From the NCBI GenBank assembly GCA_963836735.1, contig CAWIKP010000037.1, forward strand, positions 496,001 through 560,000: a stretch of 64,000 nucleotides of DNA, given 5' to 3'. Positions within the stretch are counted from its first letter, which is position 1; the number at the start of each line of letters is the position of its first letter. The stretch comes from JACCXG01 sp963836735. Its GTDB lineage: Bacteria > Acidobacteriota > Vicinamibacteria > Vicinamibacterales > 2-12-FULL-66-21. Position numbers and translations under genes: made by a program. The notes under the pieces are model-generated. The model made no database searches. It was not told the origin of the DNA and saw only the letters and a list, made by a program, of their open reading frames with translations. Positions 49,167 to 60,500 of this stretch are shown in pieces.

Positions 49167-50500
49167 ATGCCCTTTGTCACGATTGACGGTCTCCGGCACT
49201 ACTACCGTCTCACCGGGCCATCGGCGGGTCCGGTCCTGATGCTTTCGCACTCGCTCGGTCTCGACCACGGGATGTGGGATCCGCAGGCCACCGACCTCGA
49301 GCGGCATCTCCAGGTGCTGCGCTACGACCTGCGCGGCCATGGCGGCAGCGATTCGCCGCCGGGCGAGTACTCCATCGCGCAGCTCGGACGCGATGCGCTC
49401 GGCATCGCCGACGCGCTCGGCCTGCCGAGCTTCGCGTTCTGCGGGCTGTCGATCGGCGGAATGATCGGCCAGTGGATCGCGCTCAACGCGCCGGACCGGC
49501 TCACCCATCTCGTGCTCGCCAATACCACCTCGCGCATGGCCGATCCGTCGTTGATGGAGACGCGGCGGCGGACGGTGCTGGAGCAGGGGATGGGGCCGGT
49601 CACGGAACCGGCGATCGGCAGGTTCTTCTCGGCTTCGATGGTAGCGGCCGAAGCGCCAGCCGTGACCGCGTCGCGCCGGGTGCTGCTCGCCACCAACCCG
49701 GTCGGATACGCCGGCTGTTGCGCCGCGGTGAGGGATCTGAATCACACCGACCTGCTGGGGGGCATTCGCACACCGACGCTGGTGATCAGCGGCGACCTGG
49801 ATGAATCGATGCCCTGGACCGGCCACGGGCGGGTGTTATCGGAGGGGATTCCGGGAGCCCAGGTACGTCCGGCTGCCCGCCGCGCACATCTCCAATCTCG
49901 CGCGGCCGCGGTCGTTCACCGCCGCGCTCGCTGACTTCCTGTTGCCCAGGGCGGACGGGTCGTTCGAGACCGGACTGGCGATTCGCCGCGCGGCGCTCGG
50001 GCATGCGCACGTCGATCGCAGCCTCGAGGCCGCCACCGACTTCACGCGCGATTTTCAGGATCTCATCACGCGGTTCGCCTGGGGCACGATCTGGGCCAGG
50101 CCCGGCCTCGACCATCGCACCCGCCGCATGCTGGTCATCGCCGCCACTGCCGCGTTGGGCCGCTGGGAGGAATTCCGGCTCCACGTCCGCGCCGGCCTCG
50201 CCGCGGAGCTCGAGGCCTGCGATCTGAAAGAGGTGCTGCTGCAGGTCGCGGTGTACGCGCGGCGTCCCGGCGGCAAACACAGGGTTTCAGATTGCGGCCG
50301 AGGAACTTCAGGCGAAAGTCATGACAAATCCCAAGCTCCAAGCTCCAAATCCCAACGCACTCCCAACGGCCAAATCCCAAGCGCAGTGGCCACGCGAAAT
50401 TCCAAACCGGAGCCGGTCGTTGAGAGTTGGTTTGGAAGTTGGTTGGAAGTTGGAATTTGGGAGTGCATTTGGGATTTGGAGCTTGGAGCTTGGGATTTGA
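49167..50500 (+). CDS. pcaL: PcaL: 3-oxoadipate enol-lactonase fused to 4-carboxymuconolactone decarboxylase, with repeat-encoded tail
   Basis: Does the next two steps in one protein. The N-terminal alpha/beta hydrolase is PcaD-like: SHSLGLDHGMWDPQ, nucleophile FCGLSIGGMIGQWIA, Asp in SGDLDESMP and His in LPAAHISNL. The C-terminal PcaC-like domain has RRAALGHAHVDRSL and LDHRTRRMLVIAA. Frames change near 49865 and 50260. If one C is removed at 50260, the frame passes the normal end (AAEELQAK) and stays open through the whole heptad element, adding about 59 residues, and stops at the TGA inside the element's terminal TTTGAC, two bases before the next start. Confidence 0.9.
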
Positions 50501-50501
50501 C
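50322..50501. repeat. Inverted heptad element C (AAGCTCC type)
   Basis: Left arm TGACAAATCCCAAGCTCCAA and more units to about 50382; right arm from TTGGTTTGGAAGTTGG to GGAGCTTGGAGCTTGGG and ATTTGAC at 50501. It ends directly at the ATG of the next gene. The same AAGCTCC unit is used in the elements at 10651 and 20258. Confidence 0.9.
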
Positions 50502-52623
50502 ATGTCCACACCCGTAGGCACCACCATCAAAGATGGCGTCGCCGTGATCGCCGTCGACTACCCGCCGGTCAACGCTCTCGGCCCCGGTGTCCCCGCTGCG
50601 ATCTCCGAAGCCATAGAGAGCGCCGAGCGCGATCCCGCGGTTTCCGCGATCGTGTTCATGGGGGCCGGCAAGACCTTCGTGGCCGGCGCCGATATCAACA
50701 GCCTCGAACGGGCAGCCTGGGGAGATCGCGAGGCCGCCTGCGATCTCCATCCGCTGCTGGCGCGGATCGAAGATTGTGCCAAGCCGGTGGTCATGGCCAT
50801 CCACGGCACCGCTCTCGGCGGCGGGCTCGAGATCGCGATGGCCGGGCACTTTCGAGTCGCGGCGCCCGATGCGCTGCTCGGTCAGCCGGAGGTCAACCTC
50901 GGCATCATTCCCGGCGCCGAGGGGACGCAGCGGCTGCCGCGGCTGGTCGGTGTCGCCAAGGCGCTCGACATGTGCGTGACCGGAAAGCCATTGAAGGCGG
51001 CCGACGCACAGGCGGCCGGTCTGATCGACCGGGTGATGGAAGGCGATCTCATCGTCGGTGCGGTGAGGTTCGCCCGCACCGTGGCGACCACGGTCCAGGT
51101 GCGCAAGACGCGCGAACGTGATGAGCACCTCGGGACGCCGGACGAAAACGCGCCCGCTGTTCGCTGCCGCTCGCGAGCTGGCCGCGAAAACACGGCGGCG
51201 GCAGATCGCGCCCGCCAAGGTGATCGACGCCATCGCGGCCGCGACCACGCTGCCGTTCGACGAAGGATGCCGCCGCGAGCGGGAGCTTTTCTTCGAGTGC
51301 GTCGAGGGCGAACAGGCGAAGGCGCTGATTCACATCTTTTTCGCTGAACGTGCCGTCACCAAGGTCCGAGGGCTTCCGAAGGATGCTGCGCCGCGGCCGA
51401 TCGCGCGGGTCGCCGTCATCGGGGCCGGCACCATGGGTGGAGGAATCGCCACCGCCTGTGCCAACGCAGGCCTGGCGGTGACGGTCAAGGACAGCACGCA
51501 GGAAGCGCTCGACGCTGGATACGCGACGATTCGGCGCAACTACGACGCATCGGTGAAGCGGGGCCGGCTGACTGCCGACGCGGCGGTCGAGCGAATGGCG
51601 CGGATCACGCCGATGCTCGGCTACGACGGCGTGGCCACGGCCGATCTCGTGATCGAGGCCGTGTTCGAAAACCTCGAGTTGAAGACCCACATCTTCCGCG
51701 AGATCGACGCGGTCGCGAAGCCGGGCGCGGTCCTGGCCACCAATACCTCGACGCTCGACATCGACGTCCTCGCCGCCGCGACGGGTCGGCCGCAGGATGT
51801 GGTCGGCCTGCATTTCTTCAGCCCGGCGCACATCATGCGCCTCCTCGAGGTGGTGCGCGGAGGGCAGACCGGCAGCGACGTCCTGGCAACCGCGCTGGCC
51901 CTCGCGAAGCGCCTCGGCAAAGTCCCGGTCGTGGTCGCGAACTGCCGCGGCTTCGTCGGCAACCGGATGATGTTCCCTTACATGTACGAGGCGCAGTTCC
52001 TCGTCGAGGAAGGGGCCGCGCCGGAGCAGGTCGATCGCGCATTGACGGACTTCGGCATGGCCATGGGCATCTTCGCGGTGGACGACATGGCCGGCATCGA
52101 CGTTGCCTGGCGGGTCCGTCAGGAGCTCGGACACTTCCAACGCCCTGGCGAGCGGCGGCCGCTCGTCGCCGACAAGCTGTGCGAGCTCGGGCGGTACGGT
52201 CAGAAGACGGGCCGGGGCTGGTACCGCTACGACGAGCAGCGCAAAGCCACTCCGGACCGGGAGGTCATCGATTTGATCAGATCGACCGCAAGCACGGCGG
52301 GCATTCAGCAGCGCACCTTCGACGAGCGCGAGATTGTCGAGCGCTGTCTCTACGCGCTGGTCAACGAAGGCGCGCGGATCGTCGCCGATGGATCGGCCCA
52401 GCGGGCATCCGACATCGACGTGATCTACGCCAACGGTTACGGGTTCCCATCGTGGAGGGGCGGTCCCATGTTCTACGCCGATCGAGTCGGTCTGGCGGTC
52501 GTGTACGACCGGATCCGCCAGTTCGAGCGTGACCACGGTGAACGCTGGACCCCGGCGCCGCTCCTGGCGGAGCTTGCACGAAGTGGAAAGACCTTCCGGG
52601 AACTGGATCGCGAACGATCCTGA
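50502..52623 (+). CDS. Enoyl-CoA hydratase/3-hydroxyacyl-CoA dehydrogenase fusion
   Basis: FadB/FadJ-like, about 707 residues, with one frame change near 51120. N-terminal crotonase domain: VFMGAGKTFVAGADINSLE, IHGTALGGGLEIAMAGH and GIIPGAEGTQRLPRLVG. C-terminal dehydrogenase: NAD motif VAVIGAGTMGGGIATACANA, NTSTLDIDVLA, GLHFFSPAHIMRLLEVV and NRMMFPYM. Its position just before a feruloyl-CoA synthase-like gene and a hydrolase suggests that it hydrates and oxidises hydroxycinnamoyl-CoA side chains, though general fatty-acid beta-oxidation is possible. Its start immediately follows a heptad element. Confidence 0.9.
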
Positions 52624-52632
52624 GCGCTCCCG

Positions 52633-54448
52633 ATGCCCCAGCCAAGGATCCTGCCGTGCGACACGGTCGTCGAGCGGCGGGGAGATGTTCTGTATGCGCG
52701 CTCGCCACATCGGTTGCCTCCATATGCGGCGAGATTGACCGATCGGCTCGAGCACTGGGCCGCGCAGGCACCCGACCGGGCGTTCCTGTGCCGGCGTGAC
52801 GCGGGCGGCTCGTGGGTGCGGCTCACGTACGGATCCGCGCTGGTGCGGGTCAGGTCGATAGCCGCCGCGCTGATCGACCGTGGTCTCTCCATCGATCGTC
52901 CGGTCGTGATCCTGTCCGGAAACAGCATCGAACACGCCCTGCTGGCGCTGGCCGCGATGTATGGGGGTGTGCCGTACGCGCCGATCGCTCCCTCGGTACT
53001 CGCTGCTCGCCCGTGAGTACACGACGCTCGGAAAGATCTTCGACGCCATGAAGCCCGGGCTCGTGTTCGCCGATGACTTCGATCGCTTTCGCCTGGCGCT
53101 GGAGAGCGTCTGCCCGCCCGGCGTCGAGGTCGTGTCGAGCAGCCCCTCCGATACGAAGCGGGCGACGCCTTTCGATGCACTCGAGCGGATCGCACCCGGG
53201 GGTGCGCTCGACACCGCGCACGCGCCGGTCGGAGCCGAGACAGTCGCGAAGATTCTCTACACCTCGGGATCTACCGGCGCGCCGAAGGGGGTCATCAACA
53301 CGCAGAGGATGTTGTGTGCGAACCAGGAGATGATTCGCACCGCGTTGCCATTCCTGGTCGACGAGCCGCCGATCCTCTGCGACTGGCTGCCCTGGAATCA
53401 CACCTTCGGCGGCAACCACAACTTCGGCATCGTCCTTTACAACGGCGGGACGCTCTACATGGACGACGGCAAGCCGACCCCGGACGGATTTCAGACGACG
53501 CTGGCCAATCTGCGGGAGATCGCAACGACCGCCTATTTCAACGTGCCGCGCGGGTATGACCTGCTGGTCCCGATGCTCGGCGCCGACGCGGCCTTCCGGA
53601 CCCATTTCTTCAGCCGGGTGAAAATGCTGTTCTGCGCGGCGGCGGCGCTGCGCCAGGAGATCGCGGACGCGCTCGAGCGCGCGGCGCTCGACACGCGCGG
53701 CGAACGCATCCCGTTCGTCACCGGGCTGGGCGCCACCGAGAGCGCGCCCTTCGCCCTCTGTGCGGGAGATTCGGCGTTCACTGGTGGCCGCATTGGCGTG
53801 CCGGTGCCCGGCGTCGAGCTGAAACTGGCGCCGGTCAGCGGCAAGTATGAGGGACGGCTGCGCGGCCCGAACATAACGCCGGGATACTGGCGCGAGCCGG
53901 AGCTGACCGAAGCTGCGTTCGACGAGGAGGGGTTCTACCGTCTGGGCGACGCGCTTGGGTTCGTCGATCCGGAAGACCCGTCGAAGGGGTTCGTGTTCGA
54001 GGGCCGGTTGTCGGAAGACTTCAAGCTGTCGACCGGTACGTGGGTTCGCGTCGGTCCTCTCCGTGCGGCACTGCTGACTCATCTCGGAGACCTGGTGTTC
54101 GACGTGGTCATCGGAGGGCACGATCGGGACTACGTGGTCGCCCTGATTTTTCCGAACCGCGCGCGATCTGAGGGCCTGCCGGCCGCTGACCTGCAACAGC
54201 TGGTCTGCCGCAGCCTCGCGGACTTCGCGGAGAGCCACCCGGGCACCTCCACCGCCGTGCGGCGGGCCGCGATCCTGGACGATCCGCCGGCAATCGATCG
54301 TCAGGAGCTCACCGAAAAGGGATCGGTCAACCAGAAAGCCGTGCTGCGAAACCGCGCGGCCGTGGTCGAGCGCCTGTTCGCGGAGCGGCTCGACCGTTCG
54401 CTCTTCGAGATCGGAGAAGGACGCCAGCGTGACAATCCAGCCCCCTGA
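52633..54448 (+). CDS. Feruloyl-CoA synthase-like acyl-CoA ligase
   Basis: An AMP-forming ligase of about 604 residues, joining hydroxycinnamates such as ferulate or p-coumarate to CoA. P-loop LYTSGSTGAPKGVINTQRML; DWLPWNHTFGGNHNFGIVLY; FVTGLGATESAPFAL; the hinge and C-terminal Lys region SVNQKAVLRNRA. PSYSLLAREYTTLGKIF and the QRMLCANQEMI run are characteristic of the feruloyl-CoA synthase branch. One frame change near 53000. It overlaps the next gene by 20 bases. Confidence 0.85.
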
Positions 54449-55500
54449 CATCGATCCCGCAGCGCTCAGCGCCATCGACGTCCACGTGCATCTCGAGGCC
54501 GTGGAGACGTCCGACACCGACGCGGCGGCGCGCGACTACTTCGGCGACTCGGGTGCCCCTCGAGACCCCGATGGCCTCGCCGAGTACCTACCGCTCGCGC
54601 CGGATGGCGTTCGTGGTGTTCACCGTCGACGAGCGGCTTTCGGGCCGGCGGCACGTCAGCAACGACGACGTCCTCGGATTCGCGGCAACGCATGCCGACG
54701 TGGCCATGCCGTTCATCAGCGTGGATCCGACGCGGGGCCCCGAGGCCGTCCGTGAAGCGAAGCGGTTGCTGGCCACCGGGCTGGTGCGCGGGCTCAAACT
54801 GCATCCGCCGTTGCAACAGTTCTTCGCGAACGACCGCGCGGCGTACCCGCTCTACGAACTCTTCTCCGAAGCACGGTTGCCAGTGCTGTTCCATACGGGC
54901 CACAGCGGCATCGGCACCGGCGTGCCCGGGGGCGGCGGGATCCGGCTGAAATACGGGCACCCGATGCACATCGACGACGTGGCGGTCGATTTTCCGGAGC
55001 TGCCGATCGTGATGGCGCATCCGTCGTTTCCGTGGCAAGACGAGGCGATTTCGATCTGCTTGCACAAGCCGACGGTCTACATCGACCTTTCGGGATGGTC
55101 CCCGAAGTATTTCGCGCCGACGCTGGTGCAGTACGCGAACTCGCTGCTGAAGCGAAAAGTGCTGTTCGGATCCGACTACCCGTGGATCACGCCGGATCGC
55201 TGGCTTGCCGATTTCGAGAAGATAGGAATCAAGGACGAGGTCCGGCCGCTGATCCTGAAGGAGAATGCCGCGCGGCTGTTCGGATTGGGGGGAGTTCTTC
55301 CGCCTAAAGGCGGAAGGAAAACGACCGATGACCATACGCACACTCATAGTCCTGGTCGTCTTGCTGGTGTCCTCGGCCACCCAGGCGCAGCCTCCCGCCG
55401 GAGCCGGGCCGCCGCAGGGGGCTCAGCCCGCGCCTGGGGTCTCACCGTTCGCCGCACAGCCGCCGCTCTATCCCGACATCCGGCCGGCGCGGCCGTGTGA
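54429..55500 (+). CDS. Amidohydrolase_2 family hydrolase, candidate beta-ketoacyl-CoA hydrolase
   Basis: A TIM-barrel hydrolase with metal-site segments AIDVHVHLE, LFHTGHSGIG, IVMAHPSFPWQDEA and LFGSDYPWITPDRW. An extra C at about 54561 breaks the frame (GAP then ETPMASPSTYRSRRM). The recognisable domain ends near 55290 (ENAARLFGL); the open frame runs on to 55500, overlapping the esterase, so the true stop was probably lost. In other bacteria an amidohydrolase of this type cleaves 4-hydroxyphenyl-beta-ketoacyl-CoA to hydroxybenzoate in p-coumarate/ferulate use; its place after the ligase and the hydratase/dehydrogenase supports that role. Confidence 0.78.
55297..55316. repeat. Short perfect hairpin, GGCGGAAG family
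   Basis: CTTCCGCCTAAAGGCGGAAG lies between the end of the amidohydrolase domain and the esterase ATG. The same stem with a TTCA loop is found at 27611-27630. It might attenuate transcription or only be a mobile small repeat. Confidence 0.55.
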
Positions 55501-56926
55501 GAGCCTGACCTCGCTGGCGCTTGCGAATACCACCATCGAGTCTGCCGCGATCGACAAGTCCACGGCGGAGGAATCCGCGGTGTGCCGGGTGACGGCCATC
55601 GTGACGCACCCGCCGGCCGGCGACAGGGTGAAGGTCTGGATCGCGCTGCCGATCGACAAATGGAACGGGCGGTTTCAGGGGGTGGGCGGAGGAGGGATGT
55701 CGGGCGGCAGCGAGATGAGCCTGCGCGCGCCGGCGGCTGCCGGGTATGTTGCGGCCGCGACCGACACCGGCCACGAAGGGGGCAGCGGCAGCTTCGCGCT
55801 CGGACCTGACAACCGGCACAACTGGATCCTCATTCGCGACAACGCCTATCTCGGGATCCACGACATGACCGTGACGGCCAAGGCGGTCACCGAGGCCTTC
55901 TACGGCAAGCCTCCCAGATACTGGTACTGGAACGGCTGTTCGACCGGCGGGCGGCAGGGCCTGAGTGAAGCGCAGCGGTACCCCTCGGACTACGACGGGA
56001 TCCTCGCTGGAGCCCCGGCCATCAACTTTCCGAAGCTTCACGTCGCCCAGTTGTGGGGGCCGATGCTGATGCAGGCCGCCGGCTACGCCGTCCCGATGTG
56101 CCGCATGACCGCGGCGACCGAGGCCGCCGTGAAAGCCTGCGACGGCAACGACGGCGTCAGCGACGGCGTCATCGCGGATCCGACGCGCTGCAGCTACGAT
56201 CCGAAGGCGCTCGTCGGCACCGGGACCGAGTGCGGTCCGTTCACCGAAGCCGACGCCGAGATCATCCGGAAGATCTGGGAGGGGCCGCGGCGATTGGACG
56301 GTACACCGCTGTGGCACGGCCTCCCGCGCGGAGCCGCCTTTGCGCTGAGCGCCACCGGCGGGACGCCGCCCGCGCCGCGACCTTTCGGCATCACGCTCGA
56401 CTGGCTTCGGTACTTCGTGACGCAGAATCCGACGCTGGACTGGACCACCATCACCCCCGCCGCCTACGAGCAGATCTGGGATCAGTCGTACGAACAGTTC
56501 AACGGGGTGATTGGCACCGACAACCCCGATCTGTCCGCGTTCCGCGACCGCGGCGGAAAGATCGTGGTCTGGCACGGGTGGGCGGATCAGCTGATCGTCG
56601 CGGGCGGCACCGTCGACTACATGAAACGGGTGCAGCAGCACAACGGCGGTCCCGCGAAGACCGGCCAGTTCGCCCGGCTGTTCATGGCCCCGGGCGTGGG
56701 TCACTGCGGCGGCGGCCCTGGCGCGGCGCCATCCGGTCAGTTCGACGCGGTCGTGAAGTGGGTCGAACAGGGGCTTGCGCCGGAGACGCTGCAAGGCGTG
56801 AAGCGCGATCAGGCCGGGACGGTGACGATGTCGCGGCCGATCTGCCAGTACCCGCTGACCGCGCGCTTCAAGGGGCGGGGGAGCCAGAACGACGTCGGGA
56901 GTTTCGAATGTCGAGCAGAGCGGTAG
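55328..56926 (+). CDS. Tannase / feruloyl esterase family protein
   Basis: A secreted esterase, 532 intact residues. Signal peptide MTIRTLIVLVVLLVSSATQA, then a Pro/Gly-rich linker. The nucleophile Ser is in YWNGCSTGGRQGLSEA, whose Cys pairs with the Cys next to the catalytic His in GVGHCGGGPG, the CS-D-HC pattern of the family; the catalytic Asp is in VWHGWADQLIV. It releases ferulate, p-coumarate or gallate from plant polymers. As the last gene after the CoA ligase and the side-chain genes, it would supply their substrates. Confidence 0.92.
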   Translation: MTIRTLIVLVVLLVSSATQAQPPAGAGPPQGAQPAPGVSPFAAQPPLYPDIRPARPCESLTSLALANTTIESAAIDKSTAEESAVCRVTAIVTHPPAGDRVKVWIALPIDKWNGRFQGVGGGGMSGGSEMSLRAPAAAGYVAAATDTGHEGGSGSFALGPDNRHNWILIRDNAYLGIHDMTVTAKAVTEAFYGKPPRYWYWNGCSTGGRQGLSEAQRYPSDYDGILAGAPAINFPKLHVAQLWGPMLMQAAGYAVPMCRMTAATEAAVKACDGNDGVSDGVIADPTRCSYDPKALVGTGTECGPFTEADAEIIRKIWEGPRRLDGTPLWHGLPRGAAFALSATGGTPPAPRPFGITLDWLRYFVTQNPTLDWTTITPAAYEQIWDQSYEQFNGVIGTDNPDLSAFRDRGGKIVVWHGWADQLIVAGGTVDYMKRVQQHNGGPAKTGQFARLFMAPGVGHCGGGPGAAPSGQFDAVVKWVEQGLAPETLQGVKRDQAGTVTMSRPICQYPLTARFKGRGSQNDVGSFECRAER

Positions 56927-57536
56927 GTCCACTTTTATCCTTGTTTCCGGATCCGAAACTCCATTCGGTTGAAGAAAACCGCCGGACCCGTTCCGCTTCA
57001 CAGATCGACTGGCGAACGGCCGGTTTGTGGCTTCAGAGGGCCTCCGCCATCGTCGATACGGTCAATCGCTTCAAACCTCCAGCAATTTTGCGGAACCGCT
57101 ACCACAGGCCGCTGGACAAACTTACGCGGCCGTATCACTCGACGAAACGCCGTATTGCGATCCAAAACACAGCACCGAGCGGCACGAACTCGGGCGCGCG
57201 TTTGCATACAGAACCCTCTGTCGTTGCGCAGCTTTACGGGCGTGGAAGCGTTTCGCACGCTAGACTCTGCATGCAATCTAGGTTAGGCTTCGCTGCGCTT
57301 CGACCGAACAGGCAACCCACTCAATGATTGCGGGTGAGTAGCACCACCCACGAAGGCCATCGCCGCGCTGCGGGGCGATGGGGCGTGTGTGCACGCAGCC
57401 GGCAGGACCATCGACCTCGATGGCCGTGCCGTGCAAGACCTCGGTATTGCGACCGGACGGCGGGAGGGTCCGCCGGCGGTTGGTTGGTTGTGTCGTGTCG
57501 GAGTAGGGGCACGGGAAAGTGACTGGAGGAGGAAGC
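56927..57536. other. 610-base gap upstream of the TonB receptor gene
   Basis: I see no convincing gene here, although several frames are open. Base composition is less GC-rich than its surroundings, fitting a regulatory region or a long untranslated leader. It holds GACTCTGCATGCAAT...TTAGGCTT at 57263-57290, which recurs before the sugar dehydrogenase gene. GGAGGAGGAA at 57525-57534 is the ribosome-binding site of the receptor. Confidence 0.6.
57263..57290 (+). promoter_or_regulatory. 28-base motif shared with 61565-61592
   Basis: GACTCTGCATGCAAT, five variable bases, then TTAGGCTT. Twenty-five of 28 positions agree with the second copy. Both copies precede genes for exported proteins. The function is unknown: a regulator site or a common promoter element is possible. 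Confidence 0.5.
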
Positions 57537-60500
57537 ATGCAGTTGAGGAAGGTTTGGGTGCTCGCCTTCGCAATCGCCGCGTTGTGCGCAGGGGTCATGC
57601 CTGCCGCCGCGCAGATTACGACGGGCACGATCACCGGAACGGTCGTCGACAACCAGGGCGGCGTGATCCCTGGCGCGACCGTTGTCCTGATCAGCGAGTC
57701 ACGGAATACGAAGGGAGCCCCGGCGGTCACGAACGAGACCGGCGAGTTACGTCTTTGCGAACGTCACACCCGACGTCTACACCGTCGAAGTGACGATGGA
57801 CAACTTCAAGACGGTCAAGCGGGCCGGGGTCCGGCTCAGTGGTGGCGACCGTATCGCTGTCCCGGCGCTCACGCTCGAAGCGGGCGGCGTCGCCGAGACC
57901 GTCAACGTCACCGCCGAAGCGCTGCTCGTGCAGTCGCAGAGCGCGGAGCGGTCTTACGCGGTCGACTCGGTCCAGATCGAGAATCTGCCGGTCAACCGCC
58001 AGAACTTCACCAGCCTGATTCAGTTCGCGCCCGGCGTCATCGCGGGCGGCGACACCGAGCTTCGTGCGCCTGGGCGGCCAGTCGCAGAACAACCTCATGA
58101 TGGACGGCATCTCCGCCATGGATACCGGCAACAACGGCACCATGCTGGCGATGAACATCGAGTCCATCGGCGAGGTGAAGATCCTCACCCAGGGCTACCA
58201 GGCCGAGTACGGCCGGTCCACCGGTCTGCAGGTCACCGCCGTCACCAAGAGCGGCACCAACCGGTTCCGCGGATCGTTCTACGACGTCGAGCGCGACACC
58301 AGCTGGAACTCGAACAGCTGGGTGAACAAGAGGAACGGCGACCCCAAGCCAATCCAGGACGAGAACGACTGGGGCTATTCGATCGGCGGCCCGATCGGCA
58401 AGCCCGGCGGCGACAACAAGCTGTTCTTCTTCTACAGCCATGAGTACCGCCCGCGCAACACGCCGCTGAACGGCGGCAACCCGATCCGGCTGCGGGTCCC
58501 GACCCAGGCCGAGCGCAACGGCGACTTCTCGCAGAGCCTCGACCAGAACGGCGCGTTCATCGGCGCGATCAAGAGCCCGATCACCGGCCAGAATTATCCG
58601 AACAACGTGATCCCGCAGAGCGAGCTCTATACGCTCGGCCAGCGCATCCTGAATCGCTATCCGCTGCCGAACCGGACGCAGACCGCCGGCACCAACTACA
58701 ACTACGAGGCGACGCCCTGCCCAGGTGGAGAACCTCACGCAGCAGCCGGCGATCCGCATCGACTACCAGCTCAGCTCGAAGCTGCGCATCAACGGGAAGT
58801 ATTCGGGCCAGCGCGCGCGGCAGATCACGTCGCCGGGACCGGTTCCGGGGTTCACCGACGTGAACACGCCGTTCCCCTACATCACCAACTACGCAGCGAC
58901 GGTGAACTACACCATCAGCCCGACGACGTTCCTCGAAGGCACCTACGGGTTCATCCGCAACGAGCTGACCGGCGGCAACGAGGGCGGCGTGCTCGTCACC
59001 GACGCCGCGAACCGGCTGACCGCGCTGCCCGGCTTCCCGCTCCTCTTCCCGAATGCGGGTCAAGGTGAAGAACGACGGCTACTACGCCAACGAAGTGCTG
59101 GACTACGTGAGCCCGGCGTTTTGGGATGCGGAGCAACCGAATGATGAACCTGCCCCCGATCTTCGCCTGGGGAAACAAGATCGGCGCGGCGCCGCCCAAC
59201 CAGCGCTACCCGGGCTGGTTGAATATCAACCGCACGCAGGACGTGGCGGTCAGCCTCACCAAGGTTGCGGGCCGGCACACGATGAAGGCGGGGTTCTACA
59301 ACAACCACAGCTTCAAGGCGCAGAACGTCGACGCCGGTGGCGGTATAAGCTTGCAGGGTAGAGTCGACTTCGGCCAGGACACCAACAACCCGATCGACAC
59401 CGGGTTCGGGTACGCCAACGCGGCCACCGGCGTGTTCCGGCAGTATCAGCAGGCGTCGGACTTCATCGAAGGCCAGATGGTCTACAACAACACCGAGTTC
59501 TACGTCCAGGACAACTGGAAGATGAACAACCGGCTGACCCTCGACTACGGCATGCGCTTCACGCACCAGCAGCCGCAGTACGACAAGCTCCAGCAGATGT
59601 CGAACTTCTTCCCGGATCAGTGGTCGGCTCGGCGCAGCGCCGGTGCTCTACGTGCCGGGCTGCAACAACGGCGCGGCCACCTGCTCGGGGAACACGCTCA
59701 ACGCGAAGGACCCACGGACCGGTCAGATCCTGACCGTGGCGGGCGTCGCGAACACCCAGGCCGCGATCGGCACCCCGATCCCCGGATCCGGCAACATGCT
59801 GAACGGCGTGCGCCAGGCCGGTGACGGCATTGCCAAGACCGGCTACACCTGGCCGGCGATCGTGATCGGCCCGCGCTTCGGCGTGGCGTACGACGTGACC
59901 GGGACCCAGACGACGGTCATCCGTGCGGGCGGCGGCCTCTTCTACGATCGTCCCGACGGCAACACCGTCTTCTCGATTCCCGGCAACCCGCCGATCGCCA
60001 ACTCCGCCGACCTGCGCAACGGCCTGCTGCAGACCGTCGGACAGGGCCTGACGCTGCTGCCGGTGTCACAGCTGGTGACGTTCCAGTACGACGCGAAGGT
60101 GCCGGCACAGTGGCAGTGGCAGGCGGGCGTGCAGCGCGTGCTGCCGTACGCGATGGCCATCGACCTCTCGTACGTCGGCAACCACGGGTTCAGCCGGATG
60201 GGCGCGCTGCAGGGCGGCTCGACGGTCAACCTGAACGCGGTCGACTTCGGCGCCGCGTACCTGCCGCAGAACCAGGACACCACGCGTACGTCGCGTCAGC
60301 ACCGTGCCCGGCGCGAACGCGCTCAGCACCAACCTGCTGAAACCGTATGTCGGCTTCGCGAACATCAACCAGAACACGACCGAGTTCTGGGACACCTATC
60401 ACTCGCTCCAGGCGTCGCTGAACCGGCGCTTCCGGAACGGCTACTCGTTCGGCCTGAACTACACCTACGGGATCTCGTACAAGGGCAACCTGGGCCTGCA

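Noticed and set aside
56927..57536. A gene in the gap before the TonB receptor
   Set aside because: Several short frames are open, but none has a ribosome-binding site with recognisable domain content, and the composition fits a regulatory region.
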